DNA from: Chitinophaga silvisoli
GTDB lineage: Bacteria; Bacteroidota; Bacteroidia; Chitinophagales; Chitinophagaceae
Length of the DNA: 64,000 bases
Assembly: GCF_003412465.1 (NCBI RefSeq)
Contig: NZ_QTJV01000012.1
Location: 186,001 to 250,000, forward strand
Reading direction: 5' to 3'
Position numbers and translations under genes: made by a program. The notes below the pieces were generated by a model that worked only from the letters and a program-made list of their open reading frames with translations, did not search any database and was not told the DNA's origin. This document shows positions 54,471 to 62,332 of this stretch, in pieces. Numbering within the stretch: position 1 is the stretch's first letter; each line of letters begins with the position of its first letter.

Positions 54471-54510
54471 TCAGAAATATCTGGTTAATCCTTTTCTAAA
54501 GCCACTCAAT

Positions 54511-54752
54511 CTTTAAAAGTTCATCCTTTAAAAGATCAGTCTTTAAAAGTTCAACCTTTAAAAGTTCAGTCTTTAAAAGATCAGTCTTTAAAAGTTCAAC
54601 CTTTAAAAGTTCAGTCTTTAAAAGATCAGTCTTTGAAAGATCAACCTTTAAAAGTTCAGTCTTTAAAAGATCAGTCTTTGAAAGATCAACTTTTAAAAGT
54701 TCATCCTTTAAAAGATCCATCTTTAAAAATATCAATCTTTAAAAATATCAAC
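54511..54752. repeat. 16-unit tandem array of 15 bases (last two units 16 bases)
   Basis: Fourteen exact 15-base units (54511-54720), each close to CTTTAAAAGTTCAGT, precede two 16-base units (CTTTAAAAATATCAA-type). Units 4-12 show a higher-order 45-base cycle: ending TTCAGT, then GATCAGT, then TCAAC. The array ends 8 bases before the start codon at 54761, so it forms the leader of the second SDR gene. Fifteen bases are five codons, and both strands read as open pentapeptide repeats. Confidence 0.93.
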
Positions 54753-54760
54753 CTCTTATT

Positions 54761-55570
54761 ATGAATAAAGTATGGTTTGTAACCGGTGCCTCCAAAGGTT
54801 TTGGTCGCATCTTAGTAAAACAGTTATTAGCACAGGGCTATCGCGTCGCAGCTACCTCCCGTGATGTCGCATCCTTAACTGAATTTTCAGGAAATGATTT
54901 CCTGCCGCTGACCGTCTCCCTCACAGATGAAGCCAGCGTAAAAGCTGCGATAGACAAGACTATCAGTAAATTCGGGAAAATCGATGTCGTTGTAAATAAC
55001 GCCGGATACGGACAGGTAGGTGCCCTTGAAGAAGTGAGCGATAAGGATGCCAGGGAGAACTATAATGTAAATGTATTCGGGTTATTAAATGTAATCAGAC
55101 AGGTGATGCCGCATTTACGTGAGCAGCGCTCCGGCCATATTATCAATATCGCCTCTGTAGGTGGTATGCTCGGTGGTTTCCCTGGTTGGGCCATCTACTG
55201 CTCTACCAAATTTGCAGTAGTAGGTTTGACAGAAGGACTCCGTGAAGAAATCAAAGAATTTGGTGTAAAGGCGACAGTAGTTTTACCTGGTTATTTCAGA
55301 ACCTCCTTCCTGGGCACAGACCTGAGTGTAACCGAAAGTAAATACCAGTCCGTGAAAGACAGCATTCAATGGCATGCTGACCTGGATGGTAAACAGCCCG
55401 GTGATCCAGAAAAAGGCGTTGCTGCAATCATCGAAATGTCTAAAAGTGACAATCCTCCATTGAATTTCCTGATTGGAAAAGATGCAACTGAGCTGGTGCC
55501 TCAGAAATTGAAATCAATTGAAGCCGAAATCGAAGAATGGAGAGCGGTTTCTGCAAACACAATTTTTTAA
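54761..55570 (+). CDS. SDR family oxidoreductase (second)
   Basis: The 269-residue classical SDR has TGASKGFG at the N-terminus, NNAGYGQVGALEEVSD, the catalytic Ser in INIASVGG and YCSTK with the Tyr/Lys pair. It is similar along its length to the gene at 53637 (same opening KVWFVTGASKG, same ending with loss of the substrate loop), which points to duplication. Its leader is the 15-base array. Substrate unknown. Confidence 0.93.
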   Translation: MNKVWFVTGASKGFGRILVKQLLAQGYRVAATSRDVASLTEFSGNDFLPLTVSLTDEASVKAAIDKTISKFGKIDVVVNNAGYGQVGALEEVSDKDARENYNVNVFGLLNVIRQVMPHLREQRSGHIINIASVGGMLGGFPGWAIYCSTKFAVVGLTEGLREEIKEFGVKATVVLPGYFRTSFLGTDLSVTESKYQSVKDSIQWHADLDGKQPGDPEKGVAAIIEMSKSDNPPLNFLIGKDATELVPQKLKSIEAEIEEWRAVSANTIF

Positions 55571-55605
55571 ACCAGCAATGTACAGGCGCTCAAAACCTGC
55601 ATAAT

Positions 55606-55728
55606 AAAAATGAGGTAGTAGCAAAAGTAATCTGATGGCATTTAGAATTCAGTAAAATAGAATTCTCCCATCAGGAATCCGGATCAATTACACGGAAACT
55701 TTACTTTTGATACAACCTCATTTTTATT
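55606..55728 (+). repeat. Structured inverted-repeat element, copy D
   Basis: The outer arms TGAGGTAGTAGCAAAAGTAA and TTACTTTTGATACAACCTCA are flanked by A-rich and T-rich runs. The inner hairpin CTGATGG-TAGAATTC/GAATTCTA-CCATCAG is nearly perfect, and a second is TCCG/CGGA. It lies between the convergent ends of the second SDR gene and the TetR gene. Confidence 0.84.
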
Positions 55729-55729
55729 A

Positions 55730-56311
55730 TTATGACAACATCTGTATAGTCACCTTAATCACATCATCAAATCCCTTCTTATCCGCCTCAGGAATCTTCG
55801 CATACGTACTCAATCCCCACAAGGTATTAATCACAAACCGCGCATATGCCATGGGATTTTGTGCCTTATTAATCTGCCCCGCATCCTGGCCCTTCTTTAT
55901 CGCCTTTGCAAAGGCCTCTTCCTGCGCCAATCTATTCTCCGTCACAATTTCCGCCACCTCTGCATCACTCATCCCTAATTCAATTTTAGAGTTCACCATC
56001 AGGCAGCCCCTGATGCCACCTTCTGCACAACCTTTCTTCGTTGCCAGCAACAATGTTTTGATCGTCTCCATCACATCCTCACTATTCTCCAGCATCGCAA
56101 TCACTGCTCCTGTCTGCTTCTCCCTATACCGCTTCAGGGCTTTTATAAATAAGGTATGCTTATCGCCAAATGTATCATACAGGCTCGACCTGCTCAGGCC
56201 CAATGCATTTAGGATCTCCTGCGGAGAACTGCTGTTATACCCGTTCCGCCAGAAGAATTCCATCGCCTGATCCAGCACTGCTTCCTCATCAAATTGTTTC
56301 GTTCTTGCCAT
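55730..56311 (-). CDS. TetR/AcrR family transcriptional regulator
   Basis: The 193-residue protein has N-terminal HTH FDEEAVLDQAMEFFWRNGYN, SPQEILNALGLSRSSLYDTF, and a C-terminal ligand domain of the AcrR type. It is divergent from the third SDR gene, and the 73-base gap holds two matching palindromes that fit TetR dimer sites, so it most likely represses that gene and itself. The inducer is unknown. Confidence 0.94.
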   Translation of the reverse strand: MARTKQFDEEAVLDQAMEFFWRNGYNSSSPQEILNALGLSRSSLYDTFGDKHTLFIKALKRYREKQTGAVIAMLENSEDVMETIKTLLLATKKGCAEGGIRGCLMVNSKIELGMSDAEVAEIVTENRLAQEEAFAKAIKKGQDAGQINKAQNPMAYARFVINTLWGLSTYAKIPEADKKGFDDVIKVTIQMLS

Positions 56312-56333
56312 AATACCCTAAAGGTAAAAATTA

Positions 56334-56366
56334 TTTGGAACTTTTGTTCCGTTATCTTTACATTTG
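56334..56366 (+). promoter_or_regulatory. Promoter of the third SDR gene
   Basis: TTTG at 56334-56337 and TACATTTG at 56359-56366 match the Bacteroidota -33 and -7 elements with a 21-base spacer. One TetR palindrome lies in the spacer and the other just after the -7 element. The start codon is at 56385. Confidence 0.75.
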
Positions 56367-56381
56367 TGGAACAAAAGTTCC
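56337..56381. promoter_or_regulatory. Two candidate TetR operators
   Basis: GGAACTTTTGTTCC (56337-56350) and its reverse complement GGAACAAAAGTTCC (56368-56381) each have perfect GGAAC/GTTCC arms. They flank the -7 element, so bound TetR would block polymerase; the divergent regulator gene would be affected as well. Confidence 0.8.
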
Positions 56382-56384
56382 AAT

Positions 56385-57203
56385 ATGCAAAAGACAATAT
56401 TTATCACCGGGGCCAGCTCTGGCCTCGGCAAGCTTACCGCGTGCCATTTCGCCGCTAATGGATGGAATGTAGCCGCTACCATGCGCAGCCCTGAAAAGGA
56501 AACCGAACTCACCCAAATAAAAAATATAGCCATCTTCAAACTGGATGTTACCAGTCCCACCCAGGTAAGGGAGGCGGTAGCCGCTGCTATTAACGCCTTT
56601 GGTAAGATAGACGTTGTCGTTAACAATGCCGGCGTTGGAGCCTACGGGCCCTTAGAATTTGCAAAAGAGGAAACCATCGACTGGCAATTCAATGTAAACG
56701 TCAAAGGTCCCATCCAGGTGATACAGGCCTTTCTGCCACATTTCAGGGAGAACAAAAGTGGTATGTTTATCAATATCAGTTCTTTCATGGGCGTTACTAC
56801 GGCTGTGCCTGTAGGATCACTTTACAATATGTCTAAATTCGCCCTCGAAGGCCTGACCGAAGGCTTATACTATGAACTGAAACCTTTGGGTATTGAACTC
56901 AGGCTGGTAGAGCAGGGGGGATCATCAGGCAATAACTTCAAAGACGCTGTCATTTGGAATGAAAATCCGGCCGTTACAGACTATGATGTTATCACTAACA
57001 AAGTGAAATCATTAATGAGCCATACTGACCCGGAATTGTTAGATGATCCTCAAATAATTGTGGACACAATTTATGCATTGGCAACCAAACAAATTCAGCA
57101 GTTCAGAACGCTGGTAGGTGCGTCCGGTCAGGGTCTTATGGCAATGCGGAATAGCATGCCAATAGAAAATTACCTCGAAAAAATGGAAAGCTTCTTCGTA
57201 TAA
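56385..57203 (+). CDS. SDR family oxidoreductase (third), TetR-controlled
   Basis: ATG 56385 (MQKTIFITGASSGLGKLT) is chosen because the upstream in-frame codons lie in the operator. The 272-residue SDR has TGASSGLG, NNAGVGAYGPLEFA and YNMSK for catalysis. It is less similar to the other two SDR genes in its C-terminal half. Expression is probably induced when the TetR protein releases its ligand-sensitive operators. Substrate unknown; a reactive aldehyde or quinone is typical for this arrangement. Confidence 0.92.
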   Translation: MQKTIFITGASSGLGKLTACHFAANGWNVAATMRSPEKETELTQIKNIAIFKLDVTSPTQVREAVAAAINAFGKIDVVVNNAGVGAYGPLEFAKEETIDWQFNVNVKGPIQVIQAFLPHFRENKSGMFINISSFMGVTTAVPVGSLYNMSKFALEGLTEGLYYELKPLGIELRLVEQGGSSGNNFKDAVIWNENPAVTDYDVITNKVKSLMSHTDPELLDDPQIIVDTIYALATKQIQQFRTLVGASGQGLMAMRNSMPIENYLEKMESFFV

Positions 57204-57280
57204 AATCACACTAAAGTTTGTGTTTTTTTAAACGTAAAAAATACGTAACTTCATTACTCATCAAAGAAAAGGAGGTATTC

Positions 57281-57328
57281 ATGGCATCTACAGTATATTC
57301 ATGGAAACCTTCAGTTAGTATCGCCTAA
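57281..57328 (+). CDS. 15-residue leader peptide with strong Shine-Dalgarno site
   Basis: MASTVYSWKPSVSIA is read from ATG 57281. AAAAGGAGG lies five bases before it, a perfect SD with ideal spacing, which is very uncommon in Bacteroidota. The peptide is followed by a GACGC hairpin and then a rho-independent terminator before the ABC exporter genes. The layout is that of a translated leader controlling readthrough, or of a very small gene with its own terminator. Confidence 0.55.
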   Translation: MASTVYSWKPSVSIA

Positions 57329-57330
57329 CT

Positions 57331-57370
57331 GGGTTGCTCCATCAAAAATAACTGTGACGCGGACGCGTCA
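57331..57370 (+). promoter_or_regulatory. Leader RNA hairpin and possible anti-terminator segment
   Basis: TTGCTCC at 57334-57340 could pair with GGAGCA in the 3' arm of the terminator that follows, disrupting it. TGACGC (57355-57360) pairs with GCGTCA (57365-57370) around GGAC. Both lie between the peptide stop and the terminator. Alternative folding is inferred from pairing only. Confidence 0.4.
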
Positions 57371-57379
57371 AATAATTCC

Positions 57380-57410
57380 GCTCCGGGCAAAACACCCGGA
57401 GCATTTTTTT
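57380..57410 (+). terminator. Rho-independent terminator in the exporter leader
   Basis: GCTCCGGG (57380-57387) pairs with CCCGGAGC (57395-57402) around a seven-base loop, followed by A and seven T. It is the strongest classical terminator in this stretch and lies 153 bases before the first ABC gene. Confidence 0.92.
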
Positions 57411-57562
57411 GCCCTCCATTTCACACTACCAAAAATATTTCCCCAAATCCCCAAATATTTATCAAGTGTTATAAAATATCTCAACTTCTCCTTCGTCTTT
57501 CAAATTGGCGTAAATTAGCCGCTGCCACCAGCACATCGGCATATCAACTATTACAAACATCT

Positions 57563-59320
57563 ATGAGGAAAAAAACAAGCCCCCCTGCTGATAAAGCACC
57601 GGCCCTTCCTGGTATCACCTCCATCCTGAAGCCCTATAAAGGAATGGTCACCCTGCTGATCTTCCTGGCCCTGCTCAGCAATGGCCTGAACCTGGTATTG
57701 CCCTGGCTCATCTCCAGAGGTATCGATGCCTACACAAACGGTCACCTCGACATGTCGGGACTAGTCACCGAATTTGTGCTCGCTGCCGCATGCATCTTCA
57801 TCTTCACCTACCTCCAGAGCGTTATACAAACCTATACCTCTGAGAAAGTGGCCCGCGAACAGCGCACCAAACTGGCCGACAAAATATCCCGCCAGCAATA
57901 CGCCGCCATCCAGGCTGCCAACCCATCCAAACTATTGACCAACCTGACCACCGATATTGACACAGTAAAACTGTTCGTATCACAAGGAATCGTGTCCGTG
58001 GCTTCCTCCCTTTTTATCATCATCGGAGCCAGCACCCTGCTGCTCGTTATGAACTGGAAACTCGGCCTCTGCGTCATCACCATCATCCCCGTCATCGGCC
58101 TCGCCTTTTACATGGTATTGAACAAGGTGCGCAGCATCTTCAAACAAAGTCGTGAGGTCATTGACCGTCTCAATAAAATCATCAACGAAAGCGTCATGGG
58201 CGCTGCCCTCATCCGCGTGCTCAACGCACAGCAATATGAATACGACCGCTTCATCGCCCCCAACGGCGAATCCAGGACTCTGGGCATGTCCGTCGTACGC
58301 CTCTTTGCGGGCCTGGTGCCAGTCATCTCCTTCATGGCAAATATGTCCCTGCTGGCAATCCTGCTCCTCGGTGGCCATTACGTGATCACCGGCAGCATGT
58401 CACTGGGTGAATTAGCGGCGTACAACAGCTATGTTGCCATCCTCATCTTCCCAATCGTTGTAATCGGCTTTATGAGCGGCCTCATTGCCCAATCTGCCGC
58501 TTCCTATTCCCGTATTGCCGAAGTGCTTTACGCCCCGGATGCTGTTGATACCGGTACCATACAGCGTACTATTGATGGCGATGTTGCGATGGAAAACATC
58601 CACCTGACCCTCGCCGGCAAACCTGTTTTAAAAGACATCTCCTTCAGGGTCAAAGCAGGTACCCGCACTGCCATCATTGGCCCTACCGCTGCGGGCAAAA
58701 CCCAGTTACTCAACGTGCTCATTGGCCTCCTCAACCCCGATAAAGGAAAGGTGAGCTACGATGGCACCGACCTGAAAGATTACGATAAGGAGCACCTGTT
58801 ACAACAAATAGGACTCGTATTCCAGGATAGCATCCTATTCAATATGAGTTTAAAAGAAAACATCGCTTTCAATGAAACCGTGAGCGATGCCCTGATGAAT
58901 AAAGCCATTGCCACCGCAGAACTCAAAGACTTCATCACGACCCTGCCCGAAGGCATGGAAACCATCGTATCCGAACGTGGTACCAGCCTTTCAGGTGGTC
59001 AGAAACAACGACTGATGCTGGCAAGAGCCCTCGCCATCAATCCAACCATCCTATTGCTGGATGACTTTACCGCGAGGGTAGACCCCAATACGGAACAGCG
59101 CATCCTGCAAAATGTGCAACAAAATTATCCTGACCTGACCCTGATCTCCGTGACACAAAAGATTGCCTCCGCTGTGCACTTTGATCAGATCATCCTGCTG
59201 ATGGAAGGAGAGGTGATTGCGATCGGTACACACGATGAACTGATGCAATCCTGTCCTGAATATGTGCAGATCTATAACTCTCAACGCAGCACCAGCAACT
59301 ATGAGCTACAACCTGAATAA
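57563..59320 (+). CDS. ABC exporter half-transporter with degenerate ATPase residues
   Basis: The protein has 585 residues: a six-helix transmembrane domain (about 1-315) and an ATPase domain. Walker A is GPTAAGKTQ near 372, the signature is intact LSGGQ near 475, Walker B is ILLLDDFTARVD with Asp in place of the catalytic Glu, and the H-loop reads SVTQK with Gln in place of His. It therefore has a non-hydrolytic Walker site. The partner gene overlaps it by 20 bases and has intact Walker residues, so the two form a heterodimeric exporter. Confidence 0.93.
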   Translation: MRKKTSPPADKAPALPGITSILKPYKGMVTLLIFLALLSNGLNLVLPWLISRGIDAYTNGHLDMSGLVTEFVLAAACIFIFTYLQSVIQTYTSEKVAREQRTKLADKISRQQYAAIQAANPSKLLTNLTTDIDTVKLFVSQGIVSVASSLFIIIGASTLLLVMNWKLGLCVITIIPVIGLAFYMVLNKVRSIFKQSREVIDRLNKIINESVMGAALIRVLNAQQYEYDRFIAPNGESRTLGMSVVRLFAGLVPVISFMANMSLLAILLLGGHYVITGSMSLGELAAYNSYVAILIFPIVVIGFMSGLIAQSAASYSRIAEVLYAPDAVDTGTIQRTIDGDVAMENIHLTLAGKPVLKDISFRVKAGTRTAIIGPTAAGKTQLLNVLIGLLNPDKGKVSYDGTDLKDYDKEHLLQQIGLVFQDSILFNMSLKENIAFNETVSDALMNKAIATAELKDFITTLPEGMETIVSERGTSLSGGQKQRLMLARALAINPTILLLDDFTARVDPNTEQRILQNVQQNYPDLTLISVTQKIASAVHFDQIILLMEGEVIAIGTHDELMQSCPEYVQIYNSQRSTSNYELQPE

Positions 59321-61058
59321 ACTGGCTGCCGGCCAGGAAACGAAAACCGGTAAAGCCCTCAGGAACTTTTTACCTTATCTGCGGCCAGACCGGAATACAC
59401 TGTTCGGAGCACTCTTCGCCATCCTGATCAGTACTTCCATGAACCTGTCTATCCCTATCCTGATAGGGCATACGATCGATGTATACGTCACACACAAAGA
59501 CTATAACGGTGTCCTGCTGTTTTCAGGCATCCTCTTCGGTATATTCCTCATTTCCCTCACTGCCAGCTACTTCCAGACCAGCCTGATGGGAACCGTAGGA
59601 CAAAATATCCTGTACCGTCTGCGCAATGATGTGTTCAGCCGCTTACAGAAATTACCCATCGCTTTTTTCAACCAGAACAAAGCCGGTGATCTCATTTCAC
59701 GGATCAATAATGATACGGACAAACTAAACCAGTTCTTTGCTCAATCACTCGTTCAGTTCATCAGTGGTTTTGCCTCTATGATCGGTGCAGCTGTCTTCCT
59801 GCTCAGCATCCATTTCACCCTGGGTATTGCTGCTATAGCACCCGCCTTATTGTTGCTGATCATTACCCGGATCACAGGCCCGATCGTGAAGAAAAAGAAC
59901 GCGGAAAACATGAAGAGCACTGGCGGTATGAGTGCCGAGATCCAGGAGAGCCTGAACAATTTCAAAGTGATCATCGCATTTAACCGTAGGGATTATTTTC
60001 GCAAGCGCTTCGATATCGCTAATAAAGAGCAGTATAAAACCGCTGTGACAGCAGGCCTGGTAAATAACTTCTTTATGCCTTTATTCAGCCTTTGTGCGAA
60101 CCTCGCTCAACTGGCTGTTTTAGCATATGGTATTTACCTCATCTCACAACATGAGTTTACCATAGGTCTGCTCATTAGTTACTTATCTTACTGTACTTAT
60201 TTCTATAACCCTATGCGCCAGTTCGCCATCCTGTATACCAACTTCCAGGTGGCAATGGCAGGCTGGGACAGGATCTCACACATCCTGAACATGGAGTCAG
60301 ACCTGCATGTAATACCTGCTGCAAATCAAACAACCAAAGCACCATTACTTGTGTTCAAAGATGTGAACTTCCATTATCCCGATGGTAAAGACATCCTGCA
60401 CCATATCAGTTTCGAACTGGAAAAAGGAAAGACCTATGCATTGGTAGGACCTACCGGTGGCGGCAAAACCACGACTGCATCCCTGATCGCCAGATTGTTT
60501 GATCCTACAGGAGGCGAAGTATTACTGGATGGCAGGGATATCCGCAGCTTTACGGATGAGGAACGTACTCAGAAAATAGGATTCATCCTGCAGGAGCCGT
60601 TTTTATTTACGGGCAACATCTATGAGAATATCATCTATGGCAATAAGAAGTACCAGCACTATACCGTTGAACAATTGCTGGAAGTGATCCGTACAACCGG
60701 ATTGGATACCTTACTCACCCGTTTTGATGGCGGGCTGGAAACACCGGTGCTGAGTAGCGGAGATAGCCTGAGCCTGGGTCAGAAACAGCTCATCGCCTTT
60801 ATGAGGGCCGTGCTGAGAGAACCTGAATTATTAGTATTGGACGAAGCAACGGCCAATATCGATACCGTAACAGAACAACTCTTAGAAGAGATCTTACAAA
60901 AATTACCCTCTCATACTACACGGGTCATCATCGCACATAGATTGAATACTATTGAAAATGCAGATGAGATCTTCTTTATCAATGCAGGAGAAATTGTGCG
61001 GGCCGGCTCATTCAGTCATGCCATGAACATGCTGCTGCACCACGAAAGAAATAGCTAA
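59301..61058 (+). CDS. ABC exporter half-transporter with active ATPase residues
   Basis: ATG 59301 lies inside the end of the first gene. The 585-residue transporter has six helices and an ATPase with GPTGGGKTTT, Walker B LLVLDEATANID and H-loop IIAHRLNT, all intact, but its signature reads LSLGQ instead of LSGGQ. Combined with the first subunit, one ATP site has Asp, Gln and LSLGQ (degenerate) and the other is complete, as in TM287/288-type exporters. It probably exports lipids, drugs or peptides; substrate unknown. Confidence 0.93.
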   Translation: MSYNLNKLAAGQETKTGKALRNFLPYLRPDRNTLFGALFAILISTSMNLSIPILIGHTIDVYVTHKDYNGVLLFSGILFGIFLISLTASYFQTSLMGTVGQNILYRLRNDVFSRLQKLPIAFFNQNKAGDLISRINNDTDKLNQFFAQSLVQFISGFASMIGAAVFLLSIHFTLGIAAIAPALLLLIITRITGPIVKKKNAENMKSTGGMSAEIQESLNNFKVIIAFNRRDYFRKRFDIANKEQYKTAVTAGLVNNFFMPLFSLCANLAQLAVLAYGIYLISQHEFTIGLLISYLSYCTYFYNPMRQFAILYTNFQVAMAGWDRISHILNMESDLHVIPAANQTTKAPLLVFKDVNFHYPDGKDILHHISFELEKGKTYALVGPTGGGKTTTASLIARLFDPTGGEVLLDGRDIRSFTDEERTQKIGFILQEPFLFTGNIYENIIYGNKKYQHYTVEQLLEVIRTTGLDTLLTRFDGGLETPVLSSGDSLSLGQKQLIAFMRAVLREPELLVLDEATANIDTVTEQLLEEILQKLPSHTTRVIIAHRLNTIENADEIFFINAGEIVRAGSFSHAMNMLLHHERNS

Positions 61059-61069
61059 AATAGCCGGCA

Positions 61070-61096
61070 GGACTGGGAGGATCAACCTCCCAGTCC
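61070..61096. terminator. Bidirectional terminator hairpin
   Basis: GGACTGGGAGG pairs perfectly with CCTCCCAGTCC around ATCAA. It lies between the convergent exporter and DUF1634 genes and includes the DUF1634 stop. No long T-run is seen, so it may act with another factor. Confidence 0.65.
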
Positions 61097-61480
61097 GCTG
61101 AATATGCTAAAGATAATAATACTCAATACCAACAATGTAATCACCACATACAGCTTATCTTTTTCCATTGCAAATGCCACTACTGAAAATGCGATACGTG
61201 TGATCGGCGTAGCCAGTAATACCACTACACCCAACTGTATAATCGCCCTACCATCCAGCTGCGCTACACCATGAAAAATACCCGGTAAATGTCTTACATA
61301 TTCAGGCGCGCCGTTGAATACATGATACTCCGGTGTACCACCACCATAATTCGCTAAGTAGATAATTCCACCTACAAACGCAATCACACTCGCAGTGATC
61401 ACACCCCAGCGCAATTGTTGCCCGATAAACATCTCCACATCTCTTTCCTGCCAGAATTCTTTTGAAAATAACTGTTTCAT
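61082..61480 (-). CDS. DUF1634 family membrane protein
   Basis: The 132-residue protein has three hydrophobic helices (about 25-48, 75-98, 105-128) and a short amphipathic N-terminus, as usual for DUF1634. The family is nearly always next to TauE/SafE permeases, and here its start is 5 bases after the permease stop, so it is probably an accessory subunit of that exporter. Confidence 0.88.
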   Translation of the reverse strand: MKQLFSKEFWQERDVEMFIGQQLRWGVITASVIAFVGGIIYLANYGGGTPEYHVFNGAPEYVRHLPGIFHGVAQLDGRAIIQLGVVVLLATPITRIAFSVVAFAMEKDKLYVVITLLVLSIIIFSIFSGLGG

Positions 61481-61485
61481 CCTGC

Positions 61486-62322
61486 TTACAATTTACCTGT
61501 TAAACCATTATAAATCATCTGTATGGCCAGTGCACTGATCACCACACTAAAGAGCAGTCTCAGTTTCTTCACGTCCATTTTCATCAGCAGCTTCGAACCA
61601 CCAAAGGCACCTGCCAATACCCCCAGTACTACCGGCATGGCAATGCCCGGATCTATATACCCTCTCTGCAAATACACTACTGCACTCGCTGCTGCTGTAA
61701 CTCCGATCATAAAATTGCTCGTAGTCGTAGACACTTTGAATGGTATACGCATCACATTGTCCATGGCCAGGACCTTGAGTGCGCCGGAACCAATACCCAG
61801 TAAGCCGGATACAATTCCTGCAAGGGTCATGAGAGCATAACCGCCGCCTACACCACGTACCTTGTAAGGCACCATTTCACCGTTGACAGGGTAGGAGTTA
61901 TTCAGCTTTAGAATGCGGGCCAGTTTGCTGTTGCTGGTATTGTCGCCGTGCTCATTTTTCTTCCGGATCGTCATCGCTGCACTGAATAACAGCACCACCC
62001 CGAAAAGGATGGCAACCAGGGATGTCGGTGTATAGATCGCCAGCAAAGCCCCGATGATGGCCCCTGTAGTAGTGGCAATTTCCAGGAACATTCCAATACG
62101 TACATTGGTAATACCCTCCTTGATATAGGCTGCCGCAGCCCCTGAGGAGTTAGCAATAGAAGCGACCAGCGAAGCACCTACGGCATAGCGGATGTCTACA
62201 TGAAATACAAGTGTCAGTAGTGGAATGAGAACCACGCCTCCTCCAAGACCCGTAAGGGAACCCAGCAAACCAGCCATAAAAGCGCCGGCAAGCAGGATTA
62301 ATGAGAATAATAGTATTGACAT
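61486..62322 (-). CDS. TauE/SafE family anion exporter
   Basis: The 278-residue permease has eight or nine hydrophobic helices and the two glycine-rich family motifs GLLGSLTGLGGGVVLIPLL near the N-terminus and SGLLGIGSGALKV in the second half. Family members move sulfite, sulfoacetate or other organosulfur anions out of the cell. It is the second gene of an operon starting with the GntR regulator, which suggests ligand-controlled export. Confidence 0.92.
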   Translation of the reverse strand: MSILLFSLILLAGAFMAGLLGSLTGLGGGVVLIPLLTLVFHVDIRYAVGASLVASIANSSGAAAAYIKEGITNVRIGMFLEIATTTGAIIGALLAIYTPTSLVAILFGVVLLFSAAMTIRKKNEHGDNTSNSKLARILKLNNSYPVNGEMVPYKVRGVGGGYALMTLAGIVSGLLGIGSGALKVLAMDNVMRIPFKVSTTTSNFMIGVTAAASAVVYLQRGYIDPGIAMPVVLGVLAGAFGGSKLLMKMDVKKLRLLFSVVISALAIQMIYNGLTGKL

Positions 62323-62332
62323 GACAATAAGT

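Noticed and set aside
54496..54735. 79-codon minus-strand frame of pentapeptide repeats
   Set aside because: It is produced by the 15-base array, which is open on both strands; without conservation it should not be called a gene.
53331..54752. CRISPR array
   Set aside because: The two arrays have contiguous short units without unique spacers and no cas genes are present.
57208..57231. Possible terminator after the third SDR gene
   Set aside because: CACA/TGTG stem with a T-run, but the stem is only four or five pairs; too weak to call.
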